Source: Terriglobia bacterium (GTDB lineage: Bacteria > Acidobacteriota > Terriglobia > Bryobacterales > Bryobacteraceae). Taken from it: a DNA stretch of 64,000 nucleotides. The number at the start of each line of letters is the position of its first letter. The stretch's first letter is position 1. The notes beneath the pieces were generated by a model. The model did not search any database and was not told the DNA's origin. It was given only the letters and a program-made list of their open reading frames with translations. Where the stretch lies: the NCBI GenBank assembly GCA_021325235.1, contig JAJPHN010000025.1:496001-560000 (forward strand), written 5' to 3'. Shown here piece by piece: positions 43,334 to 53,897 of the stretch. The position numbers were made by a program, and so were the translations under genes.

Positions 43334-44700
43334 TGCACTGCCCGCACGGCTTTATCGAGATGATCGAGCCGCACGACGATGCCGATGGTCAGCTCGCTCG
43401 AGCCCTGCGCGATGGCGATGATGTTCACTTGCTCGCGCGAAATGGCGGTGAAGACGCGGCCGGCTAGACCCGGAGTGCCGCGCATGCCTTCGCCCACTAC
43501 TGCCAGCAGCCCGACGTTTTCATCCACCTCGAGCGGCTTTAGGTAGCCGTGGGAGAGCTCGAGAGAGAGATTGAGCTCGAGTGCTTCGACAGCGGCGTTG
43601 ACGTCGTGTTTGCGGATCAGAAAACAAAAGCTCTGACGATAGCTCGAGCTGGTGAAGACGAGAATCTCTACATTGGCGAGCGCCAAAGCGTCGAGAGCGC
43701 GGGCCATCAGGCGAGTGCCGCTGAGGACGGCATTGGCTGGCTCCATCGAGATAAGAGCCACATTCGACATGGATGTAACGGCGCGCGCGCCTTTCGGCTC
43801 GTCGAAATGCGTGACGATTTTGGTGCCGGGCTTTTCGGGTGCGAAACTGTTTTTGCTCCAGACCGGAATCTGTTTTTCGACCAGCGGCGCGAGCGTGCGC
43901 GGATGCAGAATCTTTGCGCCGTTATAGGCGAGCTCGGCGGCTTCGGCGTAGGTCACTTCATCGAGCACGGCGACGTCGGGCACAAGGCGCGGATCGGCCG
44001 TCATGATGCCGTCGACATCGGTCCAGATCCAAAGCTCTTCGGCATCGAGCGCGGCGGCAAGAATGGAAGCAGAAAAATCGGAGCCGCCGCGGCCTAAGGT
44101 GGTGGGCCGGCCATCACTGGTTGCGCCGTTGAAGCCGGTAACGATCGGAATGATGTCCTGCTCGAGAAGCGGCAGAAGGCGTTCCGCGCAGCGGGCGCGA
44201 GTGGGCTCCATCAGCGGCGAGGCGTTGCCGAAAACGGCGTCGGTGACGATGACATCGCTGCCGCTGACCGCCTGTGCGGGGCGTCCCTGCTGCCGGATAT
44301 AGTGTGCCAGAATTTCGGAAGAGAGTTTCTCGCCGATGGCGATGGCTTCGTCCACCGAACGCGGCGGACGTTCACCCAGCATCAGAACGCCCTTGGAGAT
44401 GCGCTCGAATTCGGTAACCAGCGCTTCCACCGCGTTGGCTGCTTCGGTCTGCAAGCCGAGCTCATGGATTGTTTCCGTGTGCCGCGCACGAAGCTTCTGG
44501 ATGTTGGCCGTAACGCCCGCGCGATCTCCGAGCTCGGCTCGATGCAGAGTATCGAGCAGCAGGTCGGTGACCTTCGACATCGCTGAAACGACCACCGCAA
44601 CCGGCTTTTTCTCGCGCGTGATGAGTGCGGCGGCAACGCGCATTCGCTCCGCGCTGCCCATACTGGTGCCGCCGAATTTCATCACGAGCAGATTCTTCAT
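43282..44700 (-). CDS. lysC: Aspartate kinase (LysC-type, monofunctional)
   Basis: A 472-residue enzyme making aspartyl phosphate, the first step towards lysine, threonine and methionine. It opens MKNLLVMKFGGTSMGSAERM, with the KFGGTS nucleotide motif. TLGRGGSDFSASILAAAL and IWTDVDGIMTADPRLV follow. Two C-terminal ACT domains (from about 310: GVDENVGLLAVVGEGM-like and VNIIAIAQGSSELTIGIVV) give allosteric control. No fused homoserine dehydrogenase. The ATG at 44700 fits the family; the longer frame adds ten residues. It converges on thrB with a 52-base overlap. Confidence 0.95.
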   Translation of the reverse strand: MKNLLVMKFGGTSMGSAERMRVAAALITREKKPVAVVVSAMSKVTDLLLDTLHRAELGDRAGVTANIQKLRARHTETIHELGLQTEAANAVEALVTEFERISKGVLMLGERPPRSVDEAIAIGEKLSSEILAHYIRQQGRPAQAVSGSDVIVTDAVFGNASPLMEPTRARCAERLLPLLEQDIIPIVTGFNGATSDGRPTTLGRGGSDFSASILAAALDAEELWIWTDVDGIMTADPRLVPDVAVLDEVTYAEAAELAYNGAKILHPRTLAPLVEKQIPVWSKNSFAPEKPGTKIVTHFDEPKGARAVTSMSNVALISMEPANAVLSGTRLMARALDALALANVEILVFTSSSYRQSFCFLIRKHDVNAAVEALELNLSLELSHGYLKPLEVDENVGLLAVVGEGMRGTPGLAGRVFTAISREQVNIIAIAQGSSELTIGIVVRLDHLDKAVRAVHQECELGKLASAALSEP

Positions 44701-44816
44701 TGTTTTTTGTATTTTGGCATGGAGTGCCAACTCGAATGGCGGCTCATGACGACAACTTCCGGCGTGCTTCGAGCATCAGACAGGAAAGCGCCGCTCTGAG
44801 GCGCAAAGGAGATGAT

Positions 44817-45806
44817 ATGCCGCTTCCGAGGGACGAAAGAATTGTCGCTCTCGGCGAAAAGCTGATCGAGCAATTTGATGCCATTTTCGGGGTTCATCCC
44901 GGCTTCAGATCGGCGCATGCGAAGGGTATTTTGCTGCGCGGAAGCTTCACTCCAGGCGCGGGGGCAGGCAGGCTTACGCGGGCACCGCATATCCAGCGCG
45001 AATCGACGCCGGTATCGGCGCGGTTCTCGAATTCGACAGGTCTTCCTACAATTGCCGACAACGACCCGAGCGCGGATCCTCGCGGACTTGCCATTCGATT
45101 TCATCTAGGGGAGCATGTCCACACGGATATCGTGAGCCACTCGGCTGATGGCTTTCCCACCCGAACCGGCGAAGAATTCCTCGAATTTCTGAAGGCGGTT
45201 GCCGCATCTGGCGCGGCTGGTGGTGGTTCGTCTTCCGCTCTTGATCGGTTTCTGGCTGCGCACCCGGCCGCGCTGGCCTTCGCGCAAACTCCGAAGCCAA
45301 TGCCCGTCAGCTTTGCGACGGAAAGGTATTTCGGCGTGACCGCGATGCGCTTTATCAACGATGAGGGCCAGGCTCGTTACGGGCGTTACCGTATTGTTCC
45401 CCAATCCGGCGAACAGCACTTCAGCGCGGACGAGGCCAAGCCGAAGAATCCGAACTATCTCTTCGATGAGCTTGGCGGGCGGTTAGGCTCAGGTCCGATT
45501 CGGTTTCATATTCGCGTCCAACTCGCCGAGCCGGGCGATGTAGTGGATGATGCGACGATCCACTGGCCGGCAGAACGCGAGATCGTCGATTTCGGTACGC
45601 TCGAGTTGTCATCGATTGCGCCGGAGAACGCCCGGGAGCAGCAGAAAATCATTTTCGATCCTATCCCGCGGGTAGATGGCATCGAGCCGTCCGGCGATCC
45701 TTTGCTGGAGCTAAGAGCGGCGGTTTACCTCCTGAGCGGACGACGACGGCGAAAGTCTCCCGAGATCGAAGATCGAAGCAGTGCATCGCCTCCGGTTGCC
45801 TCCTGA
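44817..45806 (+). CDS. Catalase-related haem peroxidase (SrpA-like)
   Basis: A 329-residue catalase-fold protein from an ATG with AAGGAG six bases upstream. Family signatures are RSAHAKGILLRGSFTPGAGA with the distal His, RFSNSTGLPTIADNDPSADP, RGLAIRFHLGEHVHTDIVSH and TRTGEEFLEFLKAV. It ends in a basic tail (SGRRRRKSPE). Small catalase-like proteins of this type are mostly peroxidases using organic peroxides. No signal peptide. It is divergent from aspartate kinase, with about 115 bases between. Confidence 0.85.
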   Translation: MPLPRDERIVALGEKLIEQFDAIFGVHPGFRSAHAKGILLRGSFTPGAGAGRLTRAPHIQRESTPVSARFSNSTGLPTIADNDPSADPRGLAIRFHLGEHVHTDIVSHSADGFPTRTGEEFLEFLKAVAASGAAGGGSSSALDRFLAAHPAALAFAQTPKPMPVSFATERYFGVTAMRFINDEGQARYGRYRIVPQSGEQHFSADEAKPKNPNYLFDELGGRLGSGPIRFHIRVQLAEPGDVVDDATIHWPAEREIVDFGTLELSSIAPENAREQQKIIFDPIPRVDGIEPSGDPLLELRAAVYLLSGRRRRKSPEIEDRSSASPPVAS

Positions 45807-45835
45807 CTCAAAGGGGCGGCGTTTATAGATGACGT

Positions 45836-46348
45836 TTACAGATATCGTTCGCGCAGAATGCGCAGATGATGCGCGACGTGCCCGGCGGCGATGAACGCAA
45901 GTGCTCGAACGGTGAATTGACAATCGCTGGCAATACCGGTGCGCAGCCAGGCTTCGTCCGGAAGGTTGGTGAAAAACGAGATCGTGGACGCGCGGACCTG
46001 TTCAAACTCAGCGCGATGCGCCGCGAAAGATACGCTATCGGCGGCGGCGCCCGACACGGCGATGTTCTGGTCGTAGCTTGGCAAAGGTGTAGAAAAGCCG
46101 CGAGCGAACCAGAGTGCACGAAAGACAAAGGAGCGCTCCGTATCGGTCAGATGATTCACGACCTGCCGGATGCTCCACTTCTCCGGCGCATAGCGGTGAA
46201 GCGACTGTTCCTCGTTTATGCCTGCAAGGACCGAGCGCGTTTCGTCGAGCTGGGCCTTGAGAATCTCGACCGGATCGTCACCCTCGGCCTGATTGATGTA
46301 GGTGAAGTAGTAGGGAGCGGCTTCGTTGGCTTCGGGGCGGCCTCGCAT
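45836..46348 (-). CDS. DinB-family metal-binding protein
   Basis: A 170-residue four-helix DinB/YfiT-like protein. The first ligand His is in RQVVNHLTDTERSFVFRALW, the other two in FIAAGHVAHHLRILRERYL. Together they form the usual three-His metal site. The ATG at 46348 is used; the longer frame enters the upstream glycosyltransferase. DinB proteins in other phyla are thiol-dependent transferases or hydrolases. It begins five bases after the glycosyltransferase stop, so is in its operon. Function unknown. Confidence 0.85.
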   Translation of the reverse strand: MRGRPEANEAAPYYFTYINQAEGDDPVEILKAQLDETRSVLAGINEEQSLHRYAPEKWSIRQVVNHLTDTERSFVFRALWFARGFSTPLPSYDQNIAVSGAAADSVSFAAHRAEFEQVRASTISFFTNLPDEAWLRTGIASDCQFTVRALAFIAAGHVAHHLRILRERYL

Positions 46349-46353
46349 GAACC

Positions 46354-47559
46354 TCACTCTAGCGCGGGCTGGATGCGCGCCGCGACCGGCAATGGCCGTA
46401 CGCGCCGGCAATACTCGTAGGCGGCGAAAACCTGTTCGAGCACGGAGTCCCAGGATTGCGTCACAGCCCAGGCGCGAGCGGATTCGCGCATTATGTCGTG
46501 GAGCCTGGGATCGGCCATGAGCTGATTGACCGCGCTGACGAATTCCCAGTCGTTTCGGGCGACAAATCCGGTTTGTGCGTGCTGCACCAGGAATTTCGGG
46601 CCGCCATCGGCAGTCACGACGGCCGGAACACCGGAGGCAAGCGCTTCGAGGACAACATTGCCGAAAGTATCGGTGCGCGACGGAAAGACAAACAGATCCA
46701 TATCGGCATACGCATCTGCCAAAGCGTCGCCACGCAGAACTCCGGTGAAGATGGCGTTCGGAAGATGCTGATACAGCCAGGACTGCTCGCGGCCTTCGCC
46801 CACGATCATCAGCTCGAAGTTCTGGCGGCCGAGAGTGCGCAGATCAGAATCGAGCGCGGCCAGGAAGCGCACGTTCTTTTCAGCAGTCAGCCGGCCGACG
46901 TATCCGATACGAAACGTGTTGGAGGTTCGATGGCGCCGCCGGGGCGTGAAAAGGCTGGTATCGACGCCGCGCTCCATCAGGAAAACGGGCTTTCCGGTAA
47001 GCCGGCCGAGCATGTCCATCAGTTCGCGGTTGGGCGCGAGTATGACCTGCGCCTTGCGATAGAACCAGCCGAGAATGCCGAGAGCGAGCCGCTCCACCCG
47101 CTGCGCAATCGCGCGGCTGATGCGGGGACTGAGGAACGCCAGCAGCCTTTCCAGGCGGCGCGCGGCGTATTCGTGGAGGCTGGTGTGCCAGGAGATGACG
47201 AGCGGCAGTCGCAGGCGGCGTGCGAGATAGCAGCCGAGCGTCCCCATATCACCGGGACCGGTGATGTGGATCAGGTCGGCGCCAAAATTTCGGAGCTCAG
47301 CTTCGAGGCGCCGTGCGTAGCGAAAAAGAAACGGGTCGTAATCGAGGTGCGCATCCAGGCCGATGCGGCCGGCGCCGCGCGTGATCTGGACAATGCGAAC
47401 CGCACCATCTTCGATGATGTCCGGCTTGGGTCCGCAGTGAATGCTCAGCAGCGGTAATTGACGCCGGCGAGCGAAAGCCTCGAGCTGCCGGCTGGTGTGG
47501 GCAACGCCGTTGACTTCGTGAAACGTGTCGGGAAGGAAGGCCGCGCGCGCGGGAGGCAT
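46354..47559 (-). CDS. GT4-family glycosyltransferase
   Basis: A 401-residue GT-B transferase. N-domain: DTFHEVNGVAHTSRQLEAFA with the glycine-rich loop, and DLIHITGPGDMGTLGCYLAR. C-domain: FRIGYVGRLTAEKNVRFLAA, then GEGREQSWLYQHLPNAIFTG, and the EX7E-like nucleotide-sugar motif FPSRTDTFGNVVLEALASGV. AAAGGGGAG precedes the ATG. It probably adds a sugar to a lipid or polysaccharide acceptor. It is sandwiched between a PHP-type phosphoesterase-like gene (17 bases upstream) and DinB. Confidence 0.92.
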   Translation of the reverse strand: MPPARAAFLPDTFHEVNGVAHTSRQLEAFARRRQLPLLSIHCGPKPDIIEDGAVRIVQITRGAGRIGLDAHLDYDPFLFRYARRLEAELRNFGADLIHITGPGDMGTLGCYLARRLRLPLVISWHTSLHEYAARRLERLLAFLSPRISRAIAQRVERLALGILGWFYRKAQVILAPNRELMDMLGRLTGKPVFLMERGVDTSLFTPRRRHRTSNTFRIGYVGRLTAEKNVRFLAALDSDLRTLGRQNFELMIVGEGREQSWLYQHLPNAIFTGVLRGDALADAYADMDLFVFPSRTDTFGNVVLEALASGVPAVVTADGGPKFLVQHAQTGFVARNDWEFVSAVNQLMADPRLHDIMRESARAWAVTQSWDSVLEQVFAAYEYCRRVRPLPVAARIQPALE

Positions 47560-47576
47560 GTAAAGCTCCCCTTTCC

Positions 47577-48752
47577 TTACGGCAGGGGCTCGGAAAAAGC
47601 AGTTATGGTTCCGATGGTAGCGCGAAGAGCCGAGAGGATCTGCGGTTTGCCGGCGAGCTGCATGGCGCGGACGAACTGGCGAACAATCAGCGGGCCTCCA
47701 TCGGCCCAGACGCTCGCAAGCGGCACGATGTTTTCAGTGCCCGGTTCACGATAAAACACTCGCTCGTTCCAGAGACGCCGGCCCGGAGCGTTTTCCGGGT
47801 ACTCGCGGACGATATCAGCCATCGTGCGCAGAACGCGGACTTTCAGGGGTTCGCGATATTGGGGCATGAAAACAATGTGGCTACGGCGTTCATACCGGAT
47901 CTCTTCGACGAAGCCGGCAAAGGTCTCGGCCCGGGTGAGGTTCAGGATCGCGTTCGGTTCCCGTCCGTGACGATCGCCGCCCGAGATCGCCGGCAGATCA
48001 ATTTCGGCTGCGAGCCGGACAACTTCGGCGTTCTCCTTTGAGGAGCGGAGACCATTCAGCTCGAGAGCATGGAAGAATTCGCCGTAGCGCGCGAGCAGTT
48101 GGCCGAGAGCGCGGCGGTGCAGATCGGCCCCAATGCCCTTCTCGTCCCAGAGCGGGTGATTCAGAACCAGCAAAACGTGTTCGAACGAGTTGAGCGTGGC
48201 CAGCAGCGTTTCCAGTCCTGCGCTCGGCTGACGCGTATAGGCGGCCATTTCGGACTCCAGAGCGCGGGCGTGTTCGGCGGGAAGGTTGTGGACTCCCAGA
48301 TGGAAGAAAGTCGGGCCGAACGGGATCGTCCATTCGGTTGAGATGGGTGCATGAGCGAAGCGATCGAGCACGCGCAGGAGCTGGGCGGCGCGCATATCGT
48401 CGTGATCGGTGAGCGAGACGAGCGCGGGCAAACCGAAGCGGCGCTGGATCTGTTTCTCTTCGAGCCGGTAGGCCTGTCGCGGGGCGAGCGGCGGCGTCCA
48501 GAACGCACGATTGAAATCAAAATTTGAGCCGCGACGGGTGGCGTATTCAGCCTCCTGACGGCGAATGGCGCTGCCGAGATACGGCACGCGCGCCGTATAA
48601 CGCGGTATCATTCCGAGGCTCTCCTCGGAAAACATGGTGTGACTATGGAGCGAGACACCCGCCCGAAACGGATGGACAGCGCGGCCGGCGCCGGCGCTCT
48701 GGGCGGAGTTCCTGGAATAGATCTGGAAAGTGGTTTCTGCTGAAACACGCAT
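47577..48752 (-). CDS. PHP-domain protein
   Basis: A 391-residue protein with a PHP-type metal site: SLHSHTMFSEES (first His-x-His), LTDHDDMRAA (His-Asp), LVLNHPLWDEKG (His) and ISGGDRHGREPN (Asp-x-His). PHP domains are phosphoesterases or, in DNA polymerases, nucleases. The ATG at 48752 has GGGGAGAAG eight bases upstream. The C-terminal 130 residues (REYPENAPGRRLWNERVFYR) have no known domain. First gene of the PHP / glycosyltransferase / DinB operon. Possibly acts on a phosphorylated sugar intermediate; this is inference. Confidence 0.8.
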   Translation of the reverse strand: MRVSAETTFQIYSRNSAQSAGAGRAVHPFRAGVSLHSHTMFSEESLGMIPRYTARVPYLGSAIRRQEAEYATRRGSNFDFNRAFWTPPLAPRQAYRLEEKQIQRRFGLPALVSLTDHDDMRAAQLLRVLDRFAHAPISTEWTIPFGPTFFHLGVHNLPAEHARALESEMAAYTRQPSAGLETLLATLNSFEHVLLVLNHPLWDEKGIGADLHRRALGQLLARYGEFFHALELNGLRSSKENAEVVRLAAEIDLPAISGGDRHGREPNAILNLTRAETFAGFVEEIRYERRSHIVFMPQYREPLKVRVLRTMADIVREYPENAPGRRLWNERVFYREPGTENIVPLASVWADGGPLIVRQFVRAMQLAGKPQILSALRATIGTITAFSEPLP

Positions 48753-48885
48753 GCGGATCTTCTCCCCTGCAACCACTGTCTCGGAGCCGTATTGCGGAGC
48801 CGTTTGCGCGTCATGAATTGATGGTTAAAACAGAGTGCTGCAGAAACGTTCGGGACTGCTGGACCCGCGGGCCCAATCCTTGGAA

Positions 48886-48910
48886 CCTGTTCCTTTGCAG
48901 GAGGTACAGG
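48886..48910 (+). promoter_or_regulatory. Hairpin masking a Shine-Dalgarno sequence
   Basis: CCTGT (48886-48890) pairs with ACAGG (48906-48910) and TCCT with AGGA (48899-48902) around the loop TTGC, leaving GGT bulged. The AGGAGG of the small leader reading frame lies inside the 3' side of this stem. Folding could limit its translation. Confidence 0.4.
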
Positions 48911-48912
48911 AA

Positions 48913-48966
48913 ATGCTAGCCGGATCGGGTTTTTCGGGGTTTTTGGAAGGCGCGATGGATTGGTAA
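48913..48966 (+). CDS. Possible 17-residue leader peptide
   Basis: An ATG with a perfect AGGAGG eight bases upstream opens an 18-codon frame encoding MLAGSGFSGFLEGAMDW, then TAA. The sensor-kinase GTG follows 11 bases after the stop and has only a weak ribosome site. The frame could couple or tune kinase translation. No similarity known; it may be chance, but the ribosome site is the best in the local region. Confidence 0.4.
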   Translation: MLAGSGFSGFLEGAMDW

Positions 48967-48977
48967 AGTAAAGTGTC

Positions 48978-50641
<1,664 letters not shown>

Positions 50642-50645
<4 letters not shown>

Positions 50646-51040
50646 GCGCCTCCAATCTCGGTTTTCTGCTATTTTCAGGCGGCATTTGCGGCGTGGCTTT
50701 CGAACTGCTGCGGCCTGGATTTTATGTGCCGGGCGCGCTGGGTGCGGGAGCAGTTTTGGCCGGCTTGTTTGTGCTGTGTGCGCACGCGAGGCAGCCCGGT
50801 GCTTTGGCGGCCGCAATCGCGATATCGACAGTGCTAGTCATTCTTGAGAACTGGTCACCGGTTGGGTGGGTGAGCGGGATTATGGGAACTCTCGTGCTGG
50901 CCGTTGCGCCCGCGATATGGTCAAACGCGAACGCATGGCTAACTGTTCCGATCGCTCTAACGGCCGGGCTGGCAGCTACAAGCCTGCTCGGCCGCACCCG
51001 TCGCGCCCGGCGAACAAAGATACGAGAAGCGGCCCGATAA
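50642..51040 (+). CDS. NfeD-like small membrane protein
   Basis: A 132-residue protein with four hydrophobic segments: GFLLFSGGICGVAFELLRPG, GALGAGAVLAGLFVLCAHA, ALAAAIAISTVLVIL and GWVSGIMGTLVLAVAPAIW. The opening FELLRPGFYVPGALGAG is the helix-hairpin motif of NfeD proteins. The usual C-terminal OB-fold is missing, and the chain ends in a basic tail. Its ATG overlaps the kinase stop (ATGA), so it belongs to that operon. NfeD proteins partner stomatins in membrane quality control; no stomatin is nearby. Confidence 0.65.
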
Positions 51041-51049
51041 ACTTCAGTC

Positions 51050-51922
51050 ATGGCCTCCTTGCGCCTCAGGCGCGAGCTCACCAGTCTTATTTTTTTTCTG
51101 GCAATCTTCCTTCAGGCAGGATGCCTCGTGCGTCACCGTACCGTTGTGCCGCAAGGTCAGAAGGTTGCAAAGCCGCTGCTCACCGCCAGCAAGGACGAAC
51201 TGATTCAGCGTATCCATCAGGTTTACGATCCGATTCAGTCGTTTACTATCAAGACCGATATGTCTCCTTCCGTCGGAGGTCTGTTCGGGGGCCAGGTGAC
51301 GGATTATCCAACGATTACCGGTTACATACTTTTCCTGCGGCCTGACAATATACGAGTAATCGGGCTCGATCCGGTGATTCATTCGACGGCGTTCGATATG
51401 GTTTCTACCGGAAACGATTTCAAAGTTTCCATTCCGGCGAAGAGCGCCTTCATCGAAGGACGGAACGACGCGCCAGCTAATTCGAAAAACAAGCTCGAGA
51501 ACCTGAGGCCGACAGCGTTCCTGAACGCGCTGCTCATACGGCCGCCGGATCCAGGAACCGTAACGATTCTCCAGGACGATACGAACGAGAGCAAGGCGAT
51601 TTACATCGTGATGATGATCGGGCATGAGGGCGATCGATACTATCCGATTCGCAACGTCTATTTCGACCGTTACACACTCGAGATCAACCGGCAGAAAACG
51701 TTCGATAAAGACGGCGAGATTCTCAGTGAGACGCGCTATTCAAAGTGGAGCCCGCATAACGGCATCCAGTTTCCTTCAACGATTGATATTCAGCGGCCCA
51801 AAGATGGCTACGAAGTTGTGCTGGATATCAACGACATCAAAATCAACGCGGGTGACGTCACGGCGCAGAAATTTGTTCTCACTCAACCGCCGGGCTCGAA
51901 ACTGAAGCAGCTCGAGGAGTGA
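51050..51922 (+). CDS. Lipoprotein, DUF4292/LolA-like fold
   Basis: A 290-residue lipoprotein: basic start, hydrophobic ELTSLIFFLAIFLQAGC with lipobox LQAGC (Cys near residue 25). The mature part reads as antiparallel beta with a long central helix, as in LolA/LolB/DUF4292 proteins: IQSFTIKTDMSPSV, GYILFLRPDNIRVIGLDPVI, YYPIRNVYFDRYTLEINRQK, WSPHNGIQFPSTIDIQRPKD. Such proteins bind lipid or lipoprotein in the periplasm. It lies nine bases after the NfeD-like gene on the same strand and is convergent with the dihydroxyacetone kinase gene. Confidence 0.75.
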   Translation: MASLRLRRELTSLIFFLAIFLQAGCLVRHRTVVPQGQKVAKPLLTASKDELIQRIHQVYDPIQSFTIKTDMSPSVGGLFGGQVTDYPTITGYILFLRPDNIRVIGLDPVIHSTAFDMVSTGNDFKVSIPAKSAFIEGRNDAPANSKNKLENLRPTAFLNALLIRPPDPGTVTILQDDTNESKAIYIVMMIGHEGDRYYPIRNVYFDRYTLEINRQKTFDKDGEILSETRYSKWSPHNGIQFPSTIDIQRPKDGYEVVLDINDIKINAGDVTAQKFVLTQPPGSKLKQLEE

Positions 51923-51946
51923 ACGCGCGCCGCTGAGCATGGCAGG

Positions 51947-53656
51947 TCAATCCAGAACCGATTCCACCACCGCTTCGAGCCAGATGACCGCAGCGATAGC
52001 GCCGGGATCGGGATGGCCCACGGAACGTTTTCCAAGATAGCTGGCGCGGCCGCGGCGGGCGAGTAGTTTCGTGGTGTTTTCCGCCGAGCTGCGAGCGGCT
52101 GCGAGCGCGTCCAGCAGCGCTTCCGGTGTTGAGGCTTCTGCGTGCAGGCGATCGAGCAGCGTGCGGGCAAACGGGACGAGTGCGTCGAGCATGGTGCTAT
52201 CGCCCAGACGCGCGCCGCCCAGTTCGGCGATCGCTTCCGTACCTTCGAGCAGCGCGGTCGCCCAGGCTTTCGCATCCTGCGGAGAGGCGCCTTCCAGCGA
52301 AGTGCCAGCGCGCAGAAAGAGGACACCATAAAGCGGGCCGGAAGAGCCGCCGAGCACGTGCTGAAGCTTGCGGCCGATGGCTTTGAGAAGCGCGGGCGAA
52401 TTGTCGAGCGGGAGGAAGGGGATGGCTGCGCGAAGGGAAGCAGCGGCGCGCGCCATATTCTGCCCGAGATCGCCGTCGCCTACTGCGCGGTCGAGCTCAG
52501 TCAGTTTGTTTTCGGCGGCTGAAAGCGCATCTGCGGCGTGCGTAAGGATGCGGACCATTCGCCGGTTGGGTTCGCTTTCGGAAATGCGCGGCGTAGCTTG
52601 TGTGTTTTCGGGTTGAGACGTCGTGAGGATCGGACTCCAGTCGCCGGGCGGTTGCTTCACAGCGCGCGGCCAGGCTGGAGCTGACGTCGAGGCGTCGAGC
52701 CATTTCAATCGTTCGTCATCTACCCGAAGAAGCGAGATCGAGAGCCCGGCCATGTCGAGTGACGTGAGAAACGGGCCGGCGTAGAGTCGTTCGATTTCGA
52801 TCTGCTGCGAGCGCAGCCGTTCGATGACGCGCCGTGCAGCGATCGCCATTTCAATCCCTGTTGTGCTGCCGAGATTATTGAGCAGAACTGCGACCCGGTT
52901 CTGTCTGGTTAAACGCATGGCGGTTGAGACTTCAGCAACGAGATGATCCAACAGCTCGTTCGCAGGAGCGCTGGCGATTCGGCTCACTCCGCGCTCGCCA
53001 TGAATCCCGAGGCCGAGTTCGACTTCATCTTCGAGGGCAAAGGCGGGTCGGTCTAGAGTAGGAGCGCTGCCTCCCGATAACGCGACTCCCATGGTTCCTA
53101 CTTCGGCGGCGGCGGCGCGGGCGAGAGTGGCTACCTGGGGCAGGTCCAGCCCAGCCGCTGCGGCAGCGCCCGCGATTTTGTGCACGAAGATGGTTCCGGC
53201 GAGCCCGCGCCGGCCCGCATGATCCTGCGATTGCAAAAGCGCAACATCGTCGGCAACCACCACGGTATCGACAAGCAGACCTTCGGCGCGCGCCATTTCG
53301 GCCGCCATCCCGAAATTGAGACGGTCGCCCGTGTAATTCTTGACGATGAGCAACGCGCCGAGCCGGCCCGTGACGGTGCGAATCGCTGCAACGATCGAAT
53401 CCACGCTGGGCGATGTGAAAATCTCGCCGGCCACAGCCGCCGTGAGCATACCGGGGCCGACGTATCCGGCATGCGCCGGCTCGTGACCGCTGCCACCGCC
53501 CGAGATGAGAGCCACCTGGCGGTCGCGTACCGCATCAGCATCCGCTCGAACGACGACGTAATGCTCGGCCAATCGCGCCAGATTCGGATTCAGCGCGATC
53601 AGCCCGTCCACCATTTCGTCGATGATCCGCGCGGGATCGTTGATGAGCTTGCGCAT
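51947..53656 (-). CDS. ATP-dependent dihydroxyacetone kinase (DhaK-DhaL fusion)
   Basis: A 569-residue single-chain enzyme of the Citrobacter type. The DhaK domain covers residues 1-330: ALISGGGSGHEPAHAGYVGP binds substrate, and His219 in GLGIHGERG forms the covalent hemiaminal with dihydroxyacetone. The DhaL domain lies at about 360-569, with the Mg-ATP loop AVGDGDLGQNMARAA and VLGGSSGPLYGVLFLRAG. No DhaM is present, consistent with ATP as donor. It phosphorylates dihydroxyacetone or glyceraldehyde. The gene stands alone, divergent from the flavin monooxygenase. Confidence 0.93.
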   Translation of the reverse strand: MRKLINDPARIIDEMVDGLIALNPNLARLAEHYVVVRADADAVRDRQVALISGGGSGHEPAHAGYVGPGMLTAAVAGEIFTSPSVDSIVAAIRTVTGRLGALLIVKNYTGDRLNFGMAAEMARAEGLLVDTVVVADDVALLQSQDHAGRRGLAGTIFVHKIAGAAAAAGLDLPQVATLARAAAAEVGTMGVALSGGSAPTLDRPAFALEDEVELGLGIHGERGVSRIASAPANELLDHLVAEVSTAMRLTRQNRVAVLLNNLGSTTGIEMAIAARRVIERLRSQQIEIERLYAGPFLTSLDMAGLSISLLRVDDERLKWLDASTSAPAWPRAVKQPPGDWSPILTTSQPENTQATPRISESEPNRRMVRILTHAADALSAAENKLTELDRAVGDGDLGQNMARAAASLRAAIPFLPLDNSPALLKAIGRKLQHVLGGSSGPLYGVLFLRAGTSLEGASPQDAKAWATALLEGTEAIAELGGARLGDSTMLDALVPFARTLLDRLHAEASTPEALLDALAAARSSAENTTKLLARRGRASYLGKRSVGHPDPGAIAAVIWLEAVVESVLD

Positions 53657-53897
53657 GATTCTCAGATTACGGCGAGCTCGAGCCTGAGGTGAATGTTTTT
53701 TGCGAGTTGCGCCTGATTTGGCGCGCTGGATAAAGGGGGACGAGCGAGCGCAGATATCTCGCCTTCTCCACTTTCAGGATATCGCGAGACGGGGGGCTTG
53801 CCGCAAGCCCCGGCTCGTACCGCATAATGGCCGGACCATGCGAAAACCTGGCGAAATCAAAAAGCACGAAAATGATCGGAACGATGCCGGCGGAGAG

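Noticed and set aside
48780-48920. GC-rich segment with hairpins, considered as a small structured RNA (SRP or riboswitch).
   Set aside because: The conserved SRP tetraloop region and known riboswitch cores are absent; only the local stem over the leader ribosome site is supported.
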